A DNA stretch of 64,000 nucleotides from Acidobacteriota bacterium (GTDB lineage Bacteria > Acidobacteriota > Terriglobia > Bryobacterales > Bryobacteraceae). This document shows, in pieces, positions 1-8,983 of the stretch; the stretch's first letter is position 1; each line of letters opens with the position of its first letter. The stretch spans positions 1-64,000 of the forward strand of contig CANIVU010000012.1 in NCBI GenBank assembly GCA_947470805.1, written 5' to 3'. Below the pieces are notes generated by a model, which did not search any database, was not told the DNA's origin, and saw nothing but the letters and a program-made list of their open reading frames with translations. The translations under genes and the position numbers were made by a program.

Positions 1-1479
1 CAGGGCGAGTCGTTCTCGATGGCGATTCTGGCGATCAAGACGAGCTGCTGGCGCAACGCGGTGAGCGCGCTGCATGGCGTTGTTTCGCGGGAGATGTGGC
101 AGGACCTGTGGCCGAACGTGCCGTCGTGGGAAGTGCCGATCACGCATGTGACGAACGGCGTGCATTTGCGGTCGTGGGTGAACGGCGATCTGGTGCAGCT
201 TTACGACAACTATCTGCAGCCTGACTGGCGCGAGAAGGCGACCGACCCGGAGACGTGGAAGCTGGTGGACGATATCCCGGATAACGAAATCTGGGACGCG
301 CACAAGAAGCGGAAGCGGCAGTTGATCACGTTCGTGCGGAACCGTTTGTTGAAGGGCGCACAGGCGCGGAAGACCTCTTCGCCGGAAGTGCGGCGGCTTT
401 CGGAGGCGCTAGATCCGGACGCGTTCACGATCGGATTCGCGCGGCGTTTTGCGACGTATAAACGCGCCACGTTGTTGTTGCGGGATCTGCCGCGGTTGAA
501 ACGGCTTTTGACGAATAACCGAATGCCCGTGCAGATTCTCATTGCCGGCAAGGCGCATCCGAAGGACATCCCAGGGAAGACGCTGATCCGCGAGATCTTC
601 CAGCTTTCGCGTGATCCGGAGATTGCCAACCGGCTGATTTTCGTTGAAGATTATTCGATCGCCGTGGCGCGGGAACTGGTGCACGGTGTGGACGTGTGGT
701 TGAACAATCCGCGGCGCGGCGAGGAAGCCTGCGGGACGTCAGGCATGAAGGCTGGCATCAACGGCGTGTTGAACGTTTCGATCCTCGATGGCTGGTTCGA
801 TGAGTCCGATGAAGTGTCGGGCGGGTGGGCGATCGGCGACCGCGAGGAGTATTCGGAAGACCAGGACGAGATCCACAATTCGTCGGTTCTTTCGCTGCTG
901 GAGAACGAGATTGTTCCGCTTTATTACGCCGCGCGGGCCGATGAGGTGCCGGTGGAATGGGTGAAGCGGATGAAGCAATCGATCAAGGCGTTGACGCCGC
1001 AGTACGATGCGCGGCGCATGCTGGACGACTACTCCCGACTGCTTTATAACCCTGCGCACGACTATCGGGCGGAGACGCGCAGCGATAATTTCACGCGCAG
1101 CCGGAATCGCGCGACCTGGGACAAACAGGTGCAGGCGGCTTGGCCGCAGGTGCGGTTTGTGGAGTTGAGTGGCGCGCCGCATGGGCCGGTGCTCTCCGGG
1201 CATCCGATGCCGATGCGGGTCGTGGTGGAACTGGCGGGGTTGGGCCCGAGTGACGTGCGGGTTGAGGCCGTCGTCGGGCGTATCGATTCCGCGGGCGCGT
1301 TGGAAGATACCGAGATCGTTTCGCTGCCGGCCATGGAGCAGATGGGGTCCGCTTGGGCCTTCGGCTGCAACTATGCGCCGACGCAGACGGGGCGACTGGG
1401 GTGTGCGTTCCGGATCTCCAGCAACCACTTCGATCATCCGTTGACGCGGCCCTGCAACGCGCTGTTGAAGTGGAGCTAA
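1..1479 (+). CDS. glgP: Alpha-glucan phosphorylase, C-terminal part (5' end outside window)
   Basis: The reading frame is open from the first base of the window, so the N-terminus lies upstream. The visible 492 residues are the C-terminal half of a GT35 alpha-glucan phosphorylase, which releases glucose 1-phosphate from glycogen or maltodextrin in the cytoplasm. Two things show this. SALHGVVSREMWQ sits near the start of the fragment. The PLP-lysine motif EACGTSGMKAGING lies at about residues 240-253 and is equivalent to EASGTGNMK of classical phosphorylases. The last 90 residues form a beta-rich tail typical of the long, actinobacterial-type subfamily. The gene ends one base before the convergent response-regulator gene. 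Maltodextrin or glycogen as substrate is inferred from the family. Confidence 0.9.
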   Translation, partial: QGESFSMAILAIKTSCWRNAVSALHGVVSREMWQDLWPNVPSWEVPITHVTNGVHLRSWVNGDLVQLYDNYLQPDWREKATDPETWKLVDDIPDNEIWDAHKKRKRQLITFVRNRLLKGAQARKTSSPEVRRLSEALDPDAFTIGFARRFATYKRATLLLRDLPRLKRLLTNNRMPVQILIAGKAHPKDIPGKTLIREIFQLSRDPEIANRLIFVEDYSIAVARELVHGVDVWLNNPRRGEEACGTSGMKAGINGVLNVSILDGWFDESDEVSGGWAIGDREEYSEDQDEIHNSSVLSLLENEIVPLYYAARADEVPVEWVKRMKQSIKALTPQYDARRMLDDYSRLLYNPAHDYRAETRSDNFTRSRNRATWDKQVQAAWPQVRFVELSGAPHGPVLSGHPMPMRVVVELAGLGPSDVRVEAVVGRIDSAGALEDTEIVSLPAMEQMGSAWAFGCNYAPTQTGRLGCAFRISSNHFDHPLTRPCNALLKWS

Positions 1480-1480
1480 C

Positions 1481-2083
1481 TTACAACCAGCCCTTGTGCC
1501 GCGCGATTCGCGCGGCCTCGGTGCGGTTGGCCGCGCCGAGTTTACTCATGATTTCGGATAGATAGTTGCGGACGGTGCCCTCGGATATTTCGAGTTCGAG
1601 GGCGATGGCCGCGCTGGTAGCTCCATCGGCTGCCAGACGCAGAACCTGGCGTTCGCGGTCGGTGAGAGGGTCGGCTTCGGTCCAGGCCTCAGTGGCGAGT
1701 TCGGGGTCGATGACACGGCTGCCGGCGTGGACTTTGCGAATGGCGTTGGCGAGCGTTGCAGCCGGCGCGTCCTTGAGCAGATAGCCGACGACGCCCGAGT
1801 CGAGGGCGCGGCGCAGGTAGCCGGGCCGGGCGAAGGTGGTCAGGATGATGACACGGGTGCGGGTCTGACTTTTGAGAGCGGAGGCAACTTCGAGGCCGGT
1901 GCGCTTGGGCATTTCGATATCCGTCAGCACGACATCGGGCCGGAGTTTGGCGGCCAGCGCGAGGGCCTCTTCACCGTCGCGCGCTTGCCCTACGACCTCG
2001 ATGTCGTCCTCCGTTTCGAGCAGTGCGGCGAGGGCCCCGAGGACCATCGACTGGTCTTCGGCAATCAGGACGCGTATCTTCAT
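1481..2083 (-). CDS. NarL/DesR-family response regulator
   Basis: A 200-residue cytoplasmic response regulator. The receiver domain covers about residues 1-120, with acidic residues E9 and D10, phospho-acceptor D55 (LTDIEMP) and a conserved lysine in the LLKDA segment. A LuxR-type helix-turn-helix follows at about 138-190 (LTDRERQVLRLAADG). Its start codon overlaps the stop of the upstream histidine kinase as ATGA, so the two are translationally coupled and are very probably cognate partners. It is the last gene of a four-gene operon with an ABC exporter, the arrangement seen for DesK/DesR-like pairs that control a neighbouring transporter. The target promoter is probably the one upstream of 4780, but no operator could be picked out. 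Confidence 0.92.
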   Translation of the reverse strand: MKIRVLIAEDQSMVLGALAALLETEDDIEVVGQARDGEEALALAAKLRPDVVLTDIEMPKRTGLEVASALKSQTRTRVIILTTFARPGYLRRALDSGVVGYLLKDAPAATLANAIRKVHAGSRVIDPELATEAWTEADPLTDRERQVLRLAADGATSAAIALELEISEGTVRNYLSEIMSKLGAANRTEAARIARHKGWL

Positions 2084-3174
2084 GCGGACGCCTCCAGGGG
2101 CAATCGGATGCGGATCTCCATGCCGTTTGAGGTGGTCTTCTCCATGGTGCCGCCGAGTAGCTCAATGCGTTCGCGCATGCCGGAAAGCCCGCTGCCTTCC
2201 GGATTGTTGCCGCCGCGGCCATCGTCGGTTAACCGCAGTTCCAAGCTGCCGGCGGCGCTCGACAGCGATAGCGTGGCCCGTTGCGCCTGGGCGTGGCGCA
2301 CGATGTTGGTGACGCCTTCCCGGATGGCGAGGGAGAGCACGTTTTCCTGCAGGGGTGTCAGCGGGCAGGGCTCGATGGTGGACTCCAGAATGACGTCCGC
2401 GGCGGCGAGCGCCGCGCGGGCCTGTTCCAATTCCGTGGCGAGCCCGGCGGAACGGTAGCCCTTCACAGCGGCGCGAACCTGTGCCAACGCGTCGCGGGAG
2501 ATCGTCTCCACGTCCCGAATTTCCAGGATGGCGCGGGCGCTGTCCCGCTCCGCGAGGCGGGAGGCGAGTTCGGACTTCAGCACGATGACGGAGAGCGTGT
2601 GCCCGAGCAAATCGTGCAGGTCGCGGGCGATTCGTTCGCGCTCGGCGATCTTGGCCAGGCGCTCGGTTTCCTCTTGCGCCATGGCCAGGCGACGATACAT
2701 CTGGCGCTGTTGTGTCAAGACAATCGACATGATTCCGATGAGCGCGGAGACGACCACGGCCGACGCCCAGAACATGACCGCCGGCTGGAGAAGATGCGCG
2801 GTTACGCCGATCGCCAGCAGCAAGGCCCCGAGATAGGCCCAGACTTGGGCAGGCTTCACTTCTGTCGCCAGGTGTCCAATGAACGAGGCGGAGTAGATGA
2901 AGAACACGCCGGCGCCGCCGTTCCATGGCGCGTAGGCGGCGCCGAGTGCGAAGAGTGCGGCGACTACCCACAGCACGCGGTATCCGCGCAACCAGTAGCC
3001 CCAGAAGTAGATCGGCAGGAAGACGGCAACGCCGGCGAGCGTTACCGTCCACGTGGATGCCGAGGCATGGGTTAATGCGGGAGAGGCCAGAAACTGGGCG
3101 AGATAGACCAGCCACAGGTACGGCAGCCAGCCACTGGGATTGGCGGGCGGCAGGAATGGATAGTGACGGTTCAT
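2080..3174 (-). CDS. DesK-like sensor histidine kinase
   Basis: A 364-residue membrane histidine kinase of the HisKA_3 type. Five or six hydrophobic segments fill about residues 15-155. The dimerisation/phospho-acceptor helix follows with H187 in ERIARDLHDLLGH. The HATPase domain has its N box around REGVTNIVRHA and G box DDGRGGNNPEGSGLSGMRER. The open frame extends further upstream, but the ATG at 3174 is preferred: it overlaps the stop of the permease gene as ATGA and begins a natural hydrophobic N-terminus. It probably senses a membrane or envelope state and phosphorylates the regulator encoded immediately downstream. The signal is unknown. Confidence 0.92.
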   Translation of the reverse strand: MNRHYPFLPPANPSGWLPYLWLVYLAQFLASPALTHASASTWTVTLAGVAVFLPIYFWGYWLRGYRVLWVVAALFALGAAYAPWNGGAGVFFIYSASFIGHLATEVKPAQVWAYLGALLLAIGVTAHLLQPAVMFWASAVVVSALIGIMSIVLTQQRQMYRRLAMAQEETERLAKIAERERIARDLHDLLGHTLSVIVLKSELASRLAERDSARAILEIRDVETISRDALAQVRAAVKGYRSAGLATELEQARAALAAADVILESTIEPCPLTPLQENVLSLAIREGVTNIVRHAQAQRATLSLSSAAGSLELRLTDDGRGGNNPEGSGLSGMRERIELLGGTMEKTTSNGMEIRIRLPLEASA

Positions 3175-3911
3175 CGAGCGGAATGGCGCCGCCACGCCAC
3201 GGCCGCGGCACCGAGGAGCAACACCGTCATGCCGGCGAGCACGGCCAAATGCATTCCCGTTTCCTCTCCGCTGCGTCGTCCCAGAATTGCCAAGGCCACC
3301 TCCACCACATGATACGGCGGAAGCACGGGGGCAATCTGCCGGACCCCGGCGGGCAATGCTTCCGCAGGGAGCCAGAGCCCGGAGATGATGGCCAGCGGAA
3401 ACGCGAGGAGGTTGATCATGCCCGGCGCCGATTGCGGGCTGGCGACAGCGCCGACCAGGAACCCTAACGCGCCGAAAGGGATTGCGGCGGCCGAGGTGAG
3501 CAGTGTGAGTTGCAGGATCTGCGCGGGCTCCAGATGGAGCCCGCCGGCGAATACGGCAAGCGCCATGAGCGTGCATTGAATGATGAAGCCGAACAGAATC
3601 GCGGTGGCGAGTTTGGCGGTGATGTAGGAGAACTGCGGCATGGGGCTGGCGCGTTTCACCTCCAGCCACCCGAGGCCGCGTTCGGCGGCGGTAATGGCGC
3701 CGATGCCCCAGAGGGCCGCGCAGAGCACGCCGAAGACGCAGTAGCCGGCCAGAAGCGTTTTGGCCGCGGCGCTAGTGAACCTGCCGACGGGCATGATCAG
3801 GCCGAAGAAGACATAAAACATGGGTGGCAGCAGCAGCGTGGGGACAGCGAAGCGCGGCATGCGCAGCAGCGACAGAAATTCGTAGCGGATTTCCAGAATG
3901 TAAGGTCTCAT
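3171..3911 (-). CDS. ABC-2 type transporter permease
   Basis: A 246-residue integral membrane protein with about six hydrophobic segments and the layout of ABC-2 permeases, which pair with a separate ATPase to export lipids, drugs or peptides. The start is set by the ATGA overlap with the upstream ATPase gene (ATG at 3911, TGA 3910-3908). The open frame continues upstream, but that stretch is antisense-like noise inside the ATPase gene. It is the second gene of the operon ATPase-permease-kinase-regulator. The substrate cannot be read from the sequence. Confidence 0.88.
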   Translation of the reverse strand: MRPYILEIRYEFLSLLRMPRFAVPTLLLPPMFYVFFGLIMPVGRFTSAAAKTLLAGYCVFGVLCAALWGIGAITAAERGLGWLEVKRASPMPQFSYITAKLATAILFGFIIQCTLMALAVFAGGLHLEPAQILQLTLLTSAAAIPFGALGFLVGAVASPQSAPGMINLLAFPLAIISGLWLPAEALPAGVRQIAPVLPPYHVVEVALAILGRRSGEETGMHLAVLAGMTVLLLGAAAVAWRRHSAR

Positions 3912-4780
3912 GCGGTCATCTCCAGGAAGGCCTGCTCCAGGCCGGGGGTGTTGATTTCGATTCCATGCAGGGCCGGGTCCAGGGGGAACAACTGCGCCAG
4001 GACACGATCCGGATTCTTGGTTAGAATTTGCAGGCCGGCGCCGAATGGCTCCACCTGATCGACTTCTTGCAGCGCGGCGACTGCTGCGGGGGGCAACGCT
4101 GTGACGCAGCGCAGGGACCGCTGCCCGGTGCGTGACTTGATCTCCTGGGCGGAGCCATCGGCGTGTGTGCGGCCGTTGTGGATGAGTACGACGCGATCGG
4201 CCAGTGCGTCGGCTTCTTCCAGATAGTGGGTGGTGAGCAGCACGCTGCCGCCGCGGGTGGCGTAGGCTCGTACGTGCTGCCAAAGCGCGCGGCGGCTTTC
4301 CACGTCGAGCCCGGCGGTTGGTTCGTCCAGGATCAGCAGGTCCGGATTGCCGCAAATCGCCAGGCCGAAGAGGACGCGCTGCTGTTGGCCGCCGGAGAGC
4401 GCGCCGAACTGACGGTTTTCGATGCCATGGAGGCCGGCTGCTTCGATGACTTCGGAAAGCGCCATCGGCTTCGGGTAGTAGCTGGAAAAAAGGTTGATGT
4501 GTTCGCGGACCCGGAGCGATTCCGGCACGCGCCCCACTTGGAGCATGATGCCCATGTGGGTCCGCGCCCGCTGTTCCCGCGGGTCGCGGCCGAAGACGCG
4601 CGCCACGCCGCTATCGGGCGTCACGAGCCCTAGCAGGCAGCGCACCGCGGTGGTCTTTCCGGCACCGTTGCGCCCGAGTAGCGCCAGGATCTGGCCGCGT
4701 TGAATCGTCAGGTTAAAGTTGTCGAGCGCCGTGATGGCCCCGAATCGTTTGGTTGTATCTCGCAGTTCCGCAATTACCAT
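3908..4780 (-). CDS. ABC transporter ATP-binding protein
   Basis: A 290-residue ATPase that energises the permease encoded next to it. It has Walker A GRNGAGKTT (about residue 38), signature LSGGQQQR, Walker B LLILDEPTAGLD and the switch histidine in LLTTHYLEEADAL. An alternative start lies 15 codons upstream at 4825. The ATG at 4780 is preferred because it is preceded by a strong GGGAGGA ribosome-binding site and gives the usual family N-terminus. It is the first gene of the four-gene operon, and its promoter must lie in the 106 bp shared with the divergent cytochrome gene. Confidence 0.93.
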   Translation of the reverse strand: MVIAELRDTTKRFGAITALDNFNLTIQRGQILALLGRNGAGKTTAVRCLLGLVTPDSGVARVFGRDPREQRARTHMGIMLQVGRVPESLRVREHINLFSSYYPKPMALSEVIEAAGLHGIENRQFGALSGGQQQRVLFGLAICGNPDLLILDEPTAGLDVESRRALWQHVRAYATRGGSVLLTTHYLEEADALADRVVLIHNGRTHADGSAQEIKSRTGQRSLRCVTALPPAAVAALQEVDQVEPFGAGLQILTKNPDRVLAQLFPLDPALHGIEINTPGLEQAFLEMTA

Positions 4781-4872
4781 TTGGGTCCTCCCGGAAGTAG
4801 ATTGCGGCTTTTTGCGAACTGCCACCAGTGTGCTTCGTCACTCCCGCGGGGTGACAATTGTCAGGTCTTTGA

Positions 4873-4878
4873 TACACT
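4873..4878 (+). promoter_or_regulatory. Candidate -10 box (TACACT) of the DUF1592 cytochrome gene
   Basis: TACACT ends eight bases before the GTG at 4887, so a transcript starting there would have almost no leader. No clear -35 box was found. Confidence 0.45.
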
Positions 4879-4886
4879 TCGGCAAC

Positions 4887-7379
4887 GTGCCTTTGTTCCT
4901 GCTATTTCTTGCTGCAGCGGCATTCGCCGGAGAGATGCCGCCCGAAGCGCGTGGCTTCCTGGATAAGAACTGCGCTGGTTGCCATCGCGGCGCTACGGCG
5001 CCAGGCGGTTTGGACGTGGCTGCGTTGCCGTTTGCGTTGGATGACGTGAACACTTTTTCGCGCTGGGTGCGTGTCTATGACGCTGTGCGGACCGGGGCGA
5101 TGCCACCGGGTGGGAAAGCCGTCGGCGGGCGCGACGCGTTTCTCGCCGCGCTGGGAGCGCCGTTGGCCGCTCATCAGCAAAGCCTCGCGGCCTCGCAGGG
5201 ACGGGCTGTGTTGCGGCGATTGAACCGCTACGAGTACGAGAATACCCTTCGCGATCTGCTGGCCGCGCCGTGGCTGCAATTGCGGGATTCACTGCCGGAG
5301 GATGGGGTTGTCAACCGCTTCAATAAAGTGGGGCAGGCGCTGGATGTTTCGCACGTGCAGATGGCGCGGTATATGGAGACGGCCGAGGCTGCGATGCGTC
5401 AGGTGCTGGCCGCGGCGCAGCAACCGGAGACGACGAAGCGATACTATGCGCGCGAGCAAAAACGGTTCCTGAATCGGATGCGCTACAGTTCGTTCAATAC
5501 GCATCCGGAGCGTGCCACTATCCCCGTATTGGGGTTCGAAGCACAGCCGGAAGTGCTGCACGAACGCGCGCCGATTACGGTGGGAGAGGCAGATCCGAAG
5601 ACGCGAGAGTTGGAGGCGTTCGCGACGCCGGCGAGCAACTATGTCGGCAATGAACATCACTTTGACCAGTTCGCGGCGACGGCTGGCGGACGATACCGGC
5701 TTCGCTTCAGCGCCTATTCGATTTGGATTCACACGCTGTACGGACCGGAGGGGCACAAGACCCGGCCCGCATGGTGGCGGCCGAATCGGGAGCTGACATC
5801 GCAAGGGCGCACGTCGGAGCCGGTGACCATTTATGCGCTGAGCCGGGGCGGAGAGAAGCGGCTGCTGGGTTCGTTTGACGTGAGTCCGGACCCGGCGGTG
5901 CATGCGTTGGACGTGAACTTATTGCCAGGGGAAATGATCCTGCCGGATGCCGCGCGGTTGTTCCGCTCGCGGCCGGGGTTCACGGGGAGCCCGGAGGCAT
6001 CGAGGGAAGGCATGCCGGGCGTGGCTTACCGGTGGATGGAGGTGACCGGGCCTTTTGCCAACGCTGCTTCCCGGCTGGGCGTTCGGCGCATGTTCAGCAA
6101 TCTGGACCCGGGGCAGGCAGACTCGAAACGGGATGCGGAGAAGTTGTTGCGGTCCTTCATGGTGCGCGCGTACCGTCGGCCACCCACGGAAGCGGAGGTG
6201 CAGCGGTATTTGAAGATCATTCAGGCGCAGGCGGGGAACCTTTCGGAGGCGATGATTGCCGGGTATGTGGCGGTGTTGTGCTCAGCGGGGTTTTTGTATT
6301 TGGAAGAAGCGCCGGGGAAGTTGAATGGCTATGCGTTGGCCAGCCGGCTATCATATTTTCTTTGGAACGGACCGCCGGACCGGCGACTACGCATGCTGGC
6401 CGCGCAGGGGGCGCTGCAGGATCCTGAAGTGCTGCGGGTGCAGACGGACCGGCTGTTGGATGACGCGCGGTCGCGGACGTTTGTGGATGCGTTTCTGGAT
6501 TACTGGCTTGATTTGCGGAAGCTGAACGACACAACGCCGGACCAGACGCTGTATCCGGACTACTATCTGGATGATCTGCTGACGGAGTCGGCGTTGCTCG
6601 AGACGCAGTTGTTTGTCCACCACGCGATCCGCAAGAACCTGCCATCGTCGACGTTGATCGATTCCAATTTCACGATGCTCAATTCGCACCTGGCGCGGCA
6701 CTATGGCTTGTTGCCGGTGGATGGCGTGGCGCTGCGGCAAGTGACGCTGCCGCCGGACAGTGTTCGCGGGGGACTGTTGACGCAGGCGAGCGTGTTGAAG
6801 GTGACCGCGAATGGCACTACGACATCGCCGGTGCTGCGCGGCGCCTGGATCATGGAGCGAATTCTCGGCGATCCGCCTCCGCCCCCGCCTCCGGGGGTTG
6901 GGGCCGTGGAACCGGACACGCGCGGCGCGACGACGATCCGTCAGCAACTGGATAAACACCGCGATAATCCGGGCTGCGCGAGTTGCCACAGCAAGATTGA
7001 TCCGCCTGGGTTCGCGTTGGAGAACTTCGATGTATTGGGCGGCTGGCGGGAACGGTATCGATCTACCGAAACCGGTGATGGCGTTAAGGGCCTTGGGAAG
7101 AATGGCCATACCTTCACCTTCAAGAATGGGCAGCCGGTGGATGCCACCGGGCCGGGGTTTCAGAACATTGTTGAACTGAAGAAACTGTTGCTCAAAGACG
7201 AGCGGCAAATTGCCCGGAACTTCGCTTCGCAACTGATCACCTACGCCACGGGCGCACCGGTTTCTTTTGGCGATCGCACTGCGGTGGATCGGATTCTCGC
7301 TGCTGCAGAGAAGGATCGATATGGGCTGCGTACCCTCATTCACCAGATTGTGCAGAGCGACCTTTTTACACACAAATAA
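4887..7379 (+). CDS. Secreted cytochrome c-like protein of the DUF1587/DUF1592/DUF1588/DUF1585 family
   Basis: An 830-residue exported protein. A hydrophobic signal segment at the N-terminus ends near FAGEMP. It is followed by a haem c motif, CAGCH, at about residues 30-34. Family landmarks come in the usual planctomycete/acidobacterial order: RLNRYEYENTLRDLL (DUF1587), LASRLSYFLW (DUF1592), CASCHSKIDPPGF (DUF1588, a second CxxCH) and a DUF1585-like end (QLITYATG). Members are always paired with a DUF1552 protein, as here three bases downstream. They are presumed periplasmic redox proteins, but no reaction is established. Codons in frame upstream allow earlier GTG or TTG starts. The GTG at 4887 is favoured by the signal peptide and by the nearby -10 box. 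Confidence 0.9.
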   Translation: MPLFLLFLAAAAFAGEMPPEARGFLDKNCAGCHRGATAPGGLDVAALPFALDDVNTFSRWVRVYDAVRTGAMPPGGKAVGGRDAFLAALGAPLAAHQQSLAASQGRAVLRRLNRYEYENTLRDLLAAPWLQLRDSLPEDGVVNRFNKVGQALDVSHVQMARYMETAEAAMRQVLAAAQQPETTKRYYAREQKRFLNRMRYSSFNTHPERATIPVLGFEAQPEVLHERAPITVGEADPKTRELEAFATPASNYVGNEHHFDQFAATAGGRYRLRFSAYSIWIHTLYGPEGHKTRPAWWRPNRELTSQGRTSEPVTIYALSRGGEKRLLGSFDVSPDPAVHALDVNLLPGEMILPDAARLFRSRPGFTGSPEASREGMPGVAYRWMEVTGPFANAASRLGVRRMFSNLDPGQADSKRDAEKLLRSFMVRAYRRPPTEAEVQRYLKIIQAQAGNLSEAMIAGYVAVLCSAGFLYLEEAPGKLNGYALASRLSYFLWNGPPDRRLRMLAAQGALQDPEVLRVQTDRLLDDARSRTFVDAFLDYWLDLRKLNDTTPDQTLYPDYYLDDLLTESALLETQLFVHHAIRKNLPSSTLIDSNFTMLNSHLARHYGLLPVDGVALRQVTLPPDSVRGGLLTQASVLKVTANGTTTSPVLRGAWIMERILGDPPPPPPPGVGAVEPDTRGATTIRQQLDKHRDNPGCASCHSKIDPPGFALENFDVLGGWRERYRSTETGDGVKGLGKNGHTFTFKNGQPVDATGPGFQNIVELKKLLLKDERQIARNFASQLITYATGAPVSFGDRTAVDRILAAAEKDRYGLRTLIHQIVQSDLFTHK

Positions 7380-7382
7380 GCC

Positions 7383-8651
7383 ATGAAACCACTCTCCCGC
7401 CGTCATCTGCTTCGCGCCGCTGGTGTCTCCTTTGCGCTGCCCTGGTTGGAGGCGCAAAACGCGCCAGCTCCGCGCCGGATGCTGGCCGTTTGTAACAATT
7501 TGGGCTTGCTGCCGAGTGGTTTTTTTCCTGCCAAGCCGGGTCGCGGGTATGAGTTGTCGCCGTACCTGAAAGTGCTGGAGCTGTACCGTGAAGAGTTCAC
7601 CGTGTTCAGCGGGGTTTCGCACCCGGACGTGGACGGCAGTCACTCTTCTGAGGTTTGCTTTCTGACGGCGGCGCCCCATCCGGCGAATGGCGGATTTCGC
7701 AATTCCATCTCGCTTGATCAGTTCATGGCGGACCGGATTGGCGTCCAGACGCGCTTCCCTTCGATCACGCTCGGCGTAAACGTGAATAAGGGGCAGCGCA
7801 GCTTAACGTGGACGGGCGCGGGCGTGATGATCGGGTGCGAAGATAGCGCGGCGAAAGTGTATCAGCGGTTGTTTTTGCAGGGTTCGGCGGAGGAAGTGGA
7901 GCGCCAGGTGGCGCGGTTGAAACTGGGGGAGAGTATTCTCGATTCGGTAGCCTCGCACGCGGGCGGGTTGAAGCAGACGTTGGGCGCGCAAGACCGGGCG
8001 CGGCTGGATCAGTATGAAACGGGTGTACGGGAGTTGGAGCGGCGCATGGTGTTGTCGCAAGCCTGGGAGCGGAAGCCCAAGCCGAAGACGTCGGAAGCGC
8101 AGCCAGTGGATCCGGACAACAGCCGTGCGTATATGGAGAAGACGCGCGTGATGTATGACCTGGCGCGGATGGCGTTTGAGACCGATTCCACACGGCTGAT
8201 TACGTTGTTCCTGGATAGTTCGAATTCGCCGGCGATTGATGTGAAGGGGGTTGAGATTACCGATGGGTATCACAACCTTTCACACCACGGAAAGAACGAG
8301 AGCAAGCTGAAGCAACTGGAGGCGATTGACACCTGGCACATGCGGTTGGTTGGAGAGTTGTTGGGCAAGCTGAAGGGCGTGCGCGAGGGTGGGGAAACGC
8401 TGTTGGACCGCAGCATGGTTCTCTATGGCAGCAACTTCGGCGACGCCAATAAACACACGACCACGAACATGCCGGTGATCCTTGCGGGAGGCGGATTTCA
8501 GCACGGGCAACACCTGGCGTTTGACCAGAACCGTAACTATCCGCTGCCGAACCTTTTCGTCAGTATGTTGCAGCGGATGGGCATTCCCGCGGACAAGTTC
8601 GCCAGTTCCACCGGTACGATGCGCGGGCTGGAGTTGAAGGGCGGCGCATGA
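7383..8651 (+). CDS. DUF1552 family Tat-exported protein
   Basis: A 422-residue protein that starts with a twin-arginine signal (SRRHLLRAAG) and so is folded before export. It belongs to DUF1552, a family related in fold to alkaline-phosphatase/sulfatase-like proteins (DUF1501 group). It is almost always encoded directly after a DUF1592 cytochrome, and the spacing here is three bases. The pair is presumed to act together in the periplasm, but its substrate is unknown. The stop overlaps the next start (ATGA at 8648), so the gene is part of a longer operon. Confidence 0.9.
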   Translation: MKPLSRRHLLRAAGVSFALPWLEAQNAPAPRRMLAVCNNLGLLPSGFFPAKPGRGYELSPYLKVLELYREEFTVFSGVSHPDVDGSHSSEVCFLTAAPHPANGGFRNSISLDQFMADRIGVQTRFPSITLGVNVNKGQRSLTWTGAGVMIGCEDSAAKVYQRLFLQGSAEEVERQVARLKLGESILDSVASHAGGLKQTLGAQDRARLDQYETGVRELERRMVLSQAWERKPKPKTSEAQPVDPDNSRAYMEKTRVMYDLARMAFETDSTRLITLFLDSSNSPAIDVKGVEITDGYHNLSHHGKNESKLKQLEAIDTWHMRLVGELLGKLKGVREGGETLLDRSMVLYGSNFGDANKHTTTNMPVILAGGGFQHGQHLAFDQNRNYPLPNLFVSMLQRMGIPADKFASSTGTMRGLELKGGA

Positions 8652-8983
8652 CGGCCGCTGGGTTTCGAAAGCTGGCGCTGGGGTTGCCCGAGGCGACGGA
8701 GGGCACGCATCACGGTGTTGTGGATTTTCGTGTTGGCGGAAAAATCTTCGCAACCTTGGCCTACGAAAAGCAGGGGTGTGGCGTGCTGTTGTTGACTGCC
8801 GCGGAGCAGGAGGGAATGGTGGCCGATGCGCCGGAGATTTTCTCGCCCGTACTTAACGCCTGGGGGCGGCAGGGGGCGACGTTGGTGCGCCTGGCTGTCG
8901 TGAAACCGGATATCCTCGAAGCTGCGCTTCGGACTGCGTGGCTCCGGCGCGCGCCTAAAAAACTACTGGATTCCAAGACATGA
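8648..8983 (+). CDS. MmcQ/YjbR family protein
   Basis: A 111-residue cytoplasmic protein matching the YjbR double-wing fold family: an opening helix with LPEATEGTHHG, then FRVGGKIFATL, and a C-terminal LRTAWLRRAPKKL. The family is called DNA-binding from its fold, but its role is unproven. It is joined to both neighbours by ATGA overlaps and so is translated with secreted cytochrome genes. This is an unexpected cytoplasmic partner in that operon. Confidence 0.85.
   Translation: MTAAGFRKLALGLPEATEGTHHGVVDFRVGGKIFATLAYEKQGCGVLLLTAAEQEGMVADAPEIFSPVLNAWGRQGATLVRLAVVKPDILEAALRTAWLRRAPKKLLDSKT

Noticed and set aside
739-1437. Minus-strand frame inside the phosphorylase gene
   Set aside because: Arginine/histidine-rich shadow translation of a conserved coding region.
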